From assembly GCA_050084515.1 (NCBI GenBank), contig CM114275.1, positions 3,658,001 to 3,722,000 of the forward strand: a stretch of DNA of 64,000 bases. Direction: 5' to 3'. This document shows positions 56,980 through 64,000 of the stretch, in pieces (the stretch's first letter is position 1; the number at the start of each line of letters is the position of its first letter). The position numbers were made by a program, and so were the translations under genes. Below the pieces are notes generated by a model. The model had not been told where the DNA came from. It saw only the letters and a list, made by a program, of their open reading frames with translations, and searched no databases. This DNA is from Blasia pusilla (taxonomy: Eukaryota > Marchantiophyta > Marchantiopsida > Blasiales).

Positions 56980-57584
56980 AGTAAATCCAAGTGCACCAAA
57001 GTCATTTCAATGCACGAGGAGTAGAGTAGGGATAATAAGTACCAAGGACGTGGAGGGGAATTGTCGAATCTGTAGAATCATGGGATCCTCCCTCGAGTAG
57101 CCACACTCCCCATATGGCCGAAACTCATTTAGTCAATGTCGTGGAACCAACTCCCATGTCCATAGGTTGTTTGCACTCACCCTATATTGTATCCGCAATG
57201 TCCCCTAGGCCTCACGCAAGATTATGTTGCAACTACAATCAGGCAGAATCCTGCTCTTCCATTCAGTTCTACAGCATTCATCGTCAAGTTTACAGCATCC
57301 TTTCAAGTTTTGAACACATACTAATTTTTCAATGTACAATGGCCATTTCATTGGGAGGGAGTTTCTTGAATCAACGAATGTTGAGTCCTAACGTGAATCT
57401 CGTCGCAACCTTCAAAACTCCAAACACAAGGTGGTTGGGGGAACTGTCAAGGCAATAATATGATGCGGGGAGCGGGACACGAAAGCACAAGAAGGACGTG
57501 CCACCTAGTGGGCTATGATTGGTGAGAGGAAAGTTACGGGGATCGCAACGGAGGTTTATCCGATTACATGGATACCAGGGCCCC

Positions 57585-57613
57585 GGTATTGGGAAAATGA
57601 TTTTCCGGATACC
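57585..57613. repeat. 29-bp near-perfect palindrome
   Basis: GGTATTGGGAAAAT and ATTTTCCGGATACC flank a single G, with 12 of 14 pairs matching. It lies about 20 bp inside the candidate right end of the Harbinger element. Confidence 0.7.
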
Positions 57614-58075
57614 GAGCGCTGCTGTGGAGATGCCCTATGGCGTAGATTTTCGCAGATAGCAATTTCTTGTTTTAGGCAGTTAGATAGGATTCCACAATGA
57701 CTAGCCTGGATCCCCGGGGCTTTCCTCGGCGCCGGGCACTTGGGAGCTTTATTAAATGCACGAAAGGACGGGGTCCCGGGGAAACTAATTCTGCGAGTCC
57801 GTCTTGCTCCGGGGGTACCGAAGGTCCAAGATAAGAGAAAGAACAAGGTATAAGAACAGCTTTATTAGTGTTTTGTGTGAAGTCGTTGCTTATCGCAGCT
57901 ACAGCTGCCCGATTTCTCCCGCTCGCCATCCCATTATAGGACGCTCCTACCACGCCAAATCCGTCGTCAAGATCCGACTCCCTCCGCCGCCCTCGTTTGA
58001 GGCTGCTTCAACTACCTCCATTACTCAATATCATAGCGTCGCTCCCTCACTCGCTCAGTAACTAGGCGTCACTAC

Positions 58076-58112
58076 TTCGTTCGTTCGTCCGTCCGTCCGT
58101 CCGTCCGCCCGC
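58076..58112. repeat. (TTCG)n(TCCG)n microsatellite
   Basis: Three TTCG units are followed by about five TCCG units and a degenerate tail. Confidence 0.9.
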
Positions 58113-60243
58113 TACAGCTACTTTGGAAATCGTGCTTTGCGGATATTGGCAATAGACATCCACCAATCGTGTGCAGTCGTGCATGGACCCCTAAGTATGA
58201 TTAACGGGATGGGATAGATGGTGGGAATAGGGCTAACAATAGGGTCATCCCTAATCAGCAGCGATTGATTAGGCTGTGGTACAGTGCAGTCAGAGTGTGT
58301 GTGTGCGTCTCTGCCTGTCTATCCGTCCAGTTCGTGACGGGTCCAGTTCAGCCAGACCACCCCATTCCGTTCCCACATGCTTTGCGTTCCGTTCACAGAG
58401 GCGGCTCCCTGTAAAATGACTTCCACCATTAGAAGCTTCCCACGTGGTCTGGACTCATGGTAAACGTCCTTGACTTGGACGCTATTTCGCGGTACGTTGT
58501 CCATCCGCCCCACCGGATTTTCCGGATATGTTAATTTGGCCGAATTTCACACGGATCTCTTACTTTCACTGCGGATCTTGTTTCCTGTCCCCGTTCCTTT
58601 CGGCAGGCGAGGCACAGGACGACAACGTGGCCGGGCCTGATAATTGATGGGAAGGGAGGGTCCATTCAATGCGATCGAAGGGGAAGTCGCTACCTGTCAT
58701 CAATAATGGGGTGCAAGTCTCTTTAAAGATACCCTATACGTGGTCTGTATTTTCGCGGGTACCACCGGGCCGATGAGATCGGTGTTGCAGCTGCAGCACC
58801 ATCAAACGCTGCACTGCTGCAGGGGCTCAAGCTAACCGTGACAGGTGGATTTCCTCCCCTACGGACGGTCAATGGACAGTGCCAGCGACACTAACGGGCA
58901 ACTCAAACCAGTTTGGCTGTGCCACCGGCGATGCCCGCCCTACATACCTTGTCACAACTGCTCTGGGAGAGTTCACGACCGACTGTGGCCTCTACACTTT
59001 TGTCAAAGGAGAAAGAAAGAAAGAAAAATGCACGATATATTCACTGTACTGCATGGCTGATGTTATGTCTGTTGCCGTTATCGGGTGAAAAAAATGAAGG
59101 TTGAAGCTATATATGAGGATACTTCGGAATTTTCCCGGATCCTATCCAGATGAAAATTTATCTGCCCGGGTATCGGAGAGGCTTCTGAATACGAGCCTTG
59201 CCAGTTTTTTCATAAGTATATTCAGTATATGTACGTTTTGTGGTATTTGTGTACACGAGCCTTTTGTCCGGGTCGGAGGCTTTCGTTCCCTTAAACCCCC
59301 GGTCCAACGCATCGGCTCTTGACTTCGGTCATCTGCGACCGCCACGTCGCGGAATGTTCTGTCACGTCCAAGGCATGGCAGGGTGGCTTCTTTCTTTCTT
59401 TTGGTTATCGGCGGTTGTTTCGTCGTGCCAGACTGTAGAAGCTTCTCTCCTTCCATCGTAGTCACAATAACGCCGGCGAATTGAAACGTGGTCTGATTGC
59501 CGGCCAAGCAAAGGCAGGCGGCGGTCGATTTTACCGTCCTTGCACATGCTTCGCGTCCAACCTCTTAACGCATAAAGCTGACAGAAGAGTTGTCGGGAAC
59601 TCCCGCTTTAGGGTGCTATTCTCACCCCAGCTTTCACGACCGTCACCGTTCAGAACGGTCTCTGATCTAAACCGCACAATCCCACCTGGTCAGTGGGTTG
59701 GAGAGTACCTGTCCAGATCCACGGCCCAAACTCGTCCCCAGAACCTACCACGCCTGCCCGACAGCGAGCCCCAGTCCGGACTTCGGAACCGGGGAAAAAA
59801 GACGGAGTCCGGGTCCGGCGGGCAGGCCGGCAGCGTAATAAACAAGGCCGAGACTGGTTGATTGAGGGAGGGATAGGGTGAGGAAGGAGATTTGGAGAGG
59901 ATTGTCAGGCGTACTCTACCGTATTTCGTACCTCTGGCGGTTGATGGGAACCGAGAAGGCCTCTTCTGCCTACACACCGAATGTGTGTCTGTGCCCCTCT
60001 GAGGACGTGTCCGACGTATTCTCATACCACGAGTAGTAGTCGCACGGTAACCGGGTTCAGGCTTCTACCCCTACGGATTCTAGTCGGTGTCACCCGTGAG
60101 TTTTATCTTTCCGTTGTACACAGATGCTTCGTAATCATGCCGCCCGGTCATTGGTAGTGATGCGTGTCCTAACTAAATCTAAATAGAGAAGTGTTGTAGG
60201 AGGACTGACTGTATCAGTAAGGAACAAACACGAGGCGACTCAC

Positions 60244-60472
60244 CCCAGTCGTGATCCGAAGATTTTGTCGCGAAATCTGGAGCGAGATCTTCTGGTGTCA
60301 CCTGATTGTGCAGGCATTTCTGGAACTCCAGCTGGTCTGCTTTGGAAAGACTAGCGTCGAAAAGAGGCTTTTTAAAGAAGGGTATACGTATATGGTGCGC
60401 GGACTGTTTCGCGAGAAACCAGGTGGAATCGAAGAAGGGTTGCCTCAATTTCAAGCCTTCTTCAGTTTCCAC
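60244..60472 (-). CDS. Possible first exon of an unrecognised gene
   Basis: From an ATG at 60470-60472 on the minus strand, 76 codons stay open with mixed, protein-like composition (METEEGLKLRQPFFDSTWF at the start, QLEFQKCLHNQVTPEDLAPD later). They lead into G|GTGAGT, a strong splice-donor match, at 60243. I do not recognise the family and found no downstream exon between 57 and 60.2 kb. It could be a real gene fragment or chance. Confidence 0.2.
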
Positions 60473-60900
60473 ATTTTAAGGACCAAATGTCGGGAAGTGT
60501 CAGGTTTATTAGGATGGCATATAATGTAATTCCCATGGCTGCACATTTCGAGTAGCCATAAGAGTCGGGCAATAGCCACTTTAACATGGCCTACAACGCA
60601 CTAGTATTTGGATAGTATATATACAACTAAGAAGAAATAAACAGTTGACTACTTCCGACAGTGTCACCCCATGGAGAGTCACTATAGATTTGATTCTTGC
60701 CAACTTATTGTTATCTCAATCTCACTCACTCATCTCCTGAGGAAGGTCCGGACTTAGCGGAAATCATACAGGCTAAGGTACAGCTAGTAGACCAAAGGAC
60801 GAAGCTTTTCTTCCAAGATCTCAGCTATGTCCAGAACCTCCACCCTAAATGACTGAAATGAGGACCAACTAGGCTGTATGCTTCGGTAGTGTTTCAATGA

Positions 60901-62920
60901 GTGGAAGGATAGGACGGAGGTAACTGGAATTCCATTAATGGTTTATTTTTATTTTCTAATGATGCGACTGTGACACATAATCAAAATATTATTTATTTAC
61001 TCAGTTATTACTTTATTGTTCATGATTTTTTATTTAAATGTATATTATATCTAATAATCATATTTGGATAATAAGACTAAATACTGAGATAAAATATCAA
61101 GTTTCGAATTTTATCATTGAATTTGTATTTGATATTTTTTTAAAGGGAAATGAATTTGCATTTATTATAATTATTTATTTATTTAATGTGTGTTATTTTA
61201 GTGGGAGAACTAAAGAGGAGGAGTAGGTGTTGTCTAAACTTTTATGGAGGGTGGAATCATTTAGGGGAATGGGGTATTATTTAAAGTTTCATTGGGTGGA
61301 ATTATTTGGAGTAGAGTGTTATTTCTCTTTTAAGATTTATGAAAATAAATATTATATTGAAATATTGAAAGGAAATTTTATTTCTAGATTAAAAGAACAT
61401 TTAGTGCAAGTATGGGCATGCTAAATAGCTATATAGATGGGTTGATATTGAAAACTTTTCAAACACAACTCTTGGGATCTTTATGGTTAAGGTAGAGCTA
61501 GAAAAACTTGTTGTAAGTTTTACTTACGTCAATTCTACTCAGTAGGGAGTGATGAGGTTTTTGAATTGAGTTTCTATTCTAATTAATTAGTTTAATATAT
61601 ATTTTAATATAAGGAAGGGTGTTATTGTTTGAGGTACTATTCTCCCATATAAGCTAAATCCCTCTCACATTTGAAAGTCTCTTTAAACTAAGAGGGAGGC
61701 TAATATGGTGAGTTTATGTGAATGGCCACTTGCTTCCTTTAGAGTGGAACCTCTATTAAACTCAAGTACGAAGGAGGTATGTTCCTCTAGGATTGGAGCT
61801 TTTCTAGCTCACACATAAAGTTTCTCTAAGATTGATGTCTCTCTTGTACCCACCTAATTTGACACTTGTGTCCATGTTTTTAGAAGTCATATGAGACCTA
61901 CTCTCGTGCGGTGATATATGTGTGTGTGTATCCTTCCCTTTGTATGAAGTGGTAGCCCTTTAATGGGCACCCCTTTAGGAGTGTCATGTGGTTCTACATT
62001 GTGCCTTGGTTTTGCATGGCACAACTTGGACTAGTAGAAGGTGAAGGTAACTTGGCCATAAGTGGAAGAGGACCATGTTGAGGCTTATAGGGAGTGAGGA
62101 CACCTGGTACTTCAAGTTGTTAGTGACTTACTAGTAGGAGATAATTTATGTCCATAGATCACCCATGGGTCCTCACTGAGGGGGTACAACTCCTAATAGG
62201 CTTATTTAAGCCTTTTTTTCTTTTCTTTTCTTTTATGCTTAGATCCTTTAACACGTTTGAGCAATAGGCTTTTATGATGCTTGGATTACCTTGCGTTTAG
62301 ACTAGGCTATGATTATGTATAGATACCATATATTTAGAGATTGTTTTGTATTTCTCATCATATTTGAATCATGTTTGAAGATTGCTAGTTACTAGAAAGT
62401 AGATTGAGAGACCACCATAATCAATCTAGGGTATTAACCAAAAGACCCTTGCTAAAAGCCTCCAAGTCAAAAATTCTAAAATTTGAAATTGAGAGCAATC
62501 CCTTATGAGGATATGCTTATATCATATATAGGCACATCTTGACTGTATGTGAGGACACCAGACAGAAGAATTATTGAAATCAAGATTGGATTTTATAATT
62601 GAAGAAATTTGTAGAGAGTGTAGTAGATTGGCAAGTAATAGAAGAGGGAAGCTTGTAAATTGTTCTTGCAATGGCTAAAGAGCGATACAATTAGAGATAA
62701 GATTGAGGGGAGGGAATCCCTTGAGAAAAATCTAGAAAGGAATTGATCTTATCAATCTTGATTTAATTGAATGGGGGAAGATTAGCAAATAGAAGGGCAT
62801 TTTATTGATTTCTAATCTGTTTTCTTATTTGTGTCAATTGAAATCACATTTGGTGAAGTTTAAAATTAAAATGGTTGAATTATGAAGATCTAATTTGACC
62901 AAAATTTGAAGTTCCACTAT
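60901..62920. other. AT-rich sequence, no gene recognised
   Basis: Only short frames, a TG-repeat patch near 61920 and a CT-rich patch near 62220. Confidence 0.45.
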
Positions 62921-63050
62921 GTTGTCGTGCGTATACACATCGCTACACAACATACATTACTGTCATCGAACACACACACAAACACACACGATCCCATGCT
63001 AACTCATGGCATCCATACACAGAGGCGAGAAGTACCAAAATATCTCCAAT
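62921..63050. repeat. 130-bp direct repeat, left copy
   Basis: From GTTGTCGTGCGTATACACAT to ATATCTCCAAT it is nearly identical to 63527-63656. The offset is 606 bp. It includes a short CA-rich tract. Confidence 0.95.
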
Positions 63051-63526
63051 TAAAGTACGATCCAATCTCTCTCTACACCATCTCACACCATAGCTCTCAA
63101 AGGTGTGCACTCTCTCTCATGTCAAACCAAACCCACTCTCCTAATGAGAGGCTTGGGTTACACTCACAAGGCAAGGGACCATAAGCTCTGCCGCCTCATG
63201 CCAAGAGGTTCAACAAAGAGAGAATGAGCTCTCAAGCTCTCTCCATGGTAACCTATGCTCCCAAGTCATCTCCTTGGCTCTTAACCTGATGTAGGAGGTC
63301 AAGGGCCACTTACAAAAAATAGAAAGTCAACTATCCCTAACATGGAAACTTACCCGAAATAAGAAGTTTCTCTATATGGCTCCAAATGAGCCAAAACGAA
63401 GAGGAAACCTGCTCTCTCAGGTTTCTCGGGGCCTCAACACGTCATTCTCAACCTCCTGGGTCTGTCCTCCACTACTCGTGAAGACGCTCTGCTAGATCCC
63501 ACGGATCTATCTTAACAGTCGTGACA
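63051..63526. other. Unique sequence between the two 130-bp repeats
   Basis: About 476 bp, CT-rich on the plus strand, without coding similarity. If the repeats belong to one LTR, this would be its middle part. Confidence 0.5.
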
Positions 63527-63656
63527 GTTGTCGTGCGTATACACATCGCTACACAATATACATCGATGTCATCGAACACACACACAAACACACACGATCC
63601 CATGCTAACTCATGGCATCCATACATAGAGGCGAGAAGTACCAAAATATCTCCAAT
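63527..63656. repeat. 130-bp direct repeat, right copy
   Basis: Partner of 62921-63050 with only a few differences. On the minus strand it begins ATTGGAGATATTTTGG. Confidence 0.95.
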
Positions 63657-64000
63657 CGCCCCCCTAGTTGGTGGTTAGGTCCCTCTAACTCCAGATAGCC
63701 ATCTATCCCTACCTACCACGACATACATGTCTAGGATGCTAAGAGCATAAAGGCCGAGTGCTCATGTGGCCCCATCGTTAGCCGCCTTCCTGTCATCCAT
63801 GTCACAGAAAAATTTGGAATCGAAACCTACCTAGTAACTCCTCTATGTACATCTGGGACACATCCATCGTCTCCGAGGAACCCTAGTGAGAGGTGGCGTC
63901 AGATATGCCATATGCCAACCTCTCGAACATCCATCACAGACTAGCATCGTGGCCGCACCACGGGTAGAACCACACAACATACAACGCAAGCCTGCAAGAG
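63657..64000 (-). mobile_element. Possible internal end of a minus-strand LTR element, cut by the window
   Basis: On the minus strand a purine-rich CTAGGGGGGCG (63657-63667) lies directly before the repeat that starts ATTGGAGATATTTTGG, which resembles a polypurine tract followed by an LTR. No coding motif is visible in the 340 bp inside the window, so the assignment rests on this junction alone. Confidence 0.3.

Larger units (their letters stand above)
57636..60900. other. GC-rich island, no gene recognised
   Basis: Clearly higher GC than the flanks. Many short frames are open on both strands, without family similarity. A TATACCC-, CACG- and CGTCC-rich texture suggests former promoter or gene-proximal DNA, but I can support no gene. 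Confidence 0.4.

Overview
This is nuclear DNA from a land plant with a large, repeat-rich genome. I cannot name the species. The evidence is the element set: a Ty3/gypsy chromovirus, a RepHel-type Helitron with short introns, a plant PIF/Harbinger element with a Myb-like ORF1 partner and small hAT-type MITEs, all in AT-rich, gene-poor sequence with a few GC-richer islands. I found no intact protein-coding gene. Every recognisable coding region carries stops, frameshifts or deletions. There is no operon, CRISPR array, defence system or rRNA/tRNA gene.

Layout. 1-5855: the 3' part of a decayed chromovirus (gag, protease, RT, RNase H, integrase plus chromodomain), a polypurine tract and a 1,000-bp 3' LTR. 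5.9-7.1 kb: LTR-like repeat sequence carrying a hAT MITE. 8-15.4 kb: a GC-richer island that holds the decayed last exon of an aldose 1-epimerase (galactose mutarotase) gene. 15.4-36.5 kb: AT-rich repeat graveyard with several MITE copies, three copies of one LTR-like repeat, and a direct-repeat element at 17.7-18.4 kb. 36.7-39.3 kb: a GC-richer stretch with tandem duplications and a roughly 330-codon frame broken only by amber codons. 39.4-45.1 kb: a Helitron with a classic 3' hairpin and terminus. 45.2-47.7 kb: GC-rich island with a hairpin next to a TATA-like box. 47.8-49.8 kb: two small Helitron-like repeats and a partial LTR of the window's gypsy family. About 52-57.6 kb: a PIF/Harbinger element with convergent ORF1 (+) and transposase (-), into which a hAT MITE has inserted. 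57.6-60.9 kb: GC-rich island with no recognised gene. 62.9-64 kb: a 130-bp direct repeat pair next to a possible minus-strand LTR element running off the window.

The elements give a relative history. The Harbinger transposase was interrupted by a hAT MITE, and its frame rejoins exactly if the MITE and one 8-bp target duplication are removed. The same MITE family inserted into two of three copies of an LTR-like repeat, and the third copy is an empty site at one of these positions. No element here looks capable of moving by itself. The most interesting material is this nested-insertion record, the hAT MITE family, the two-gene Harbinger element, the deletion-bearing Helitron and the mutarotase exon, rather than a new functional system.
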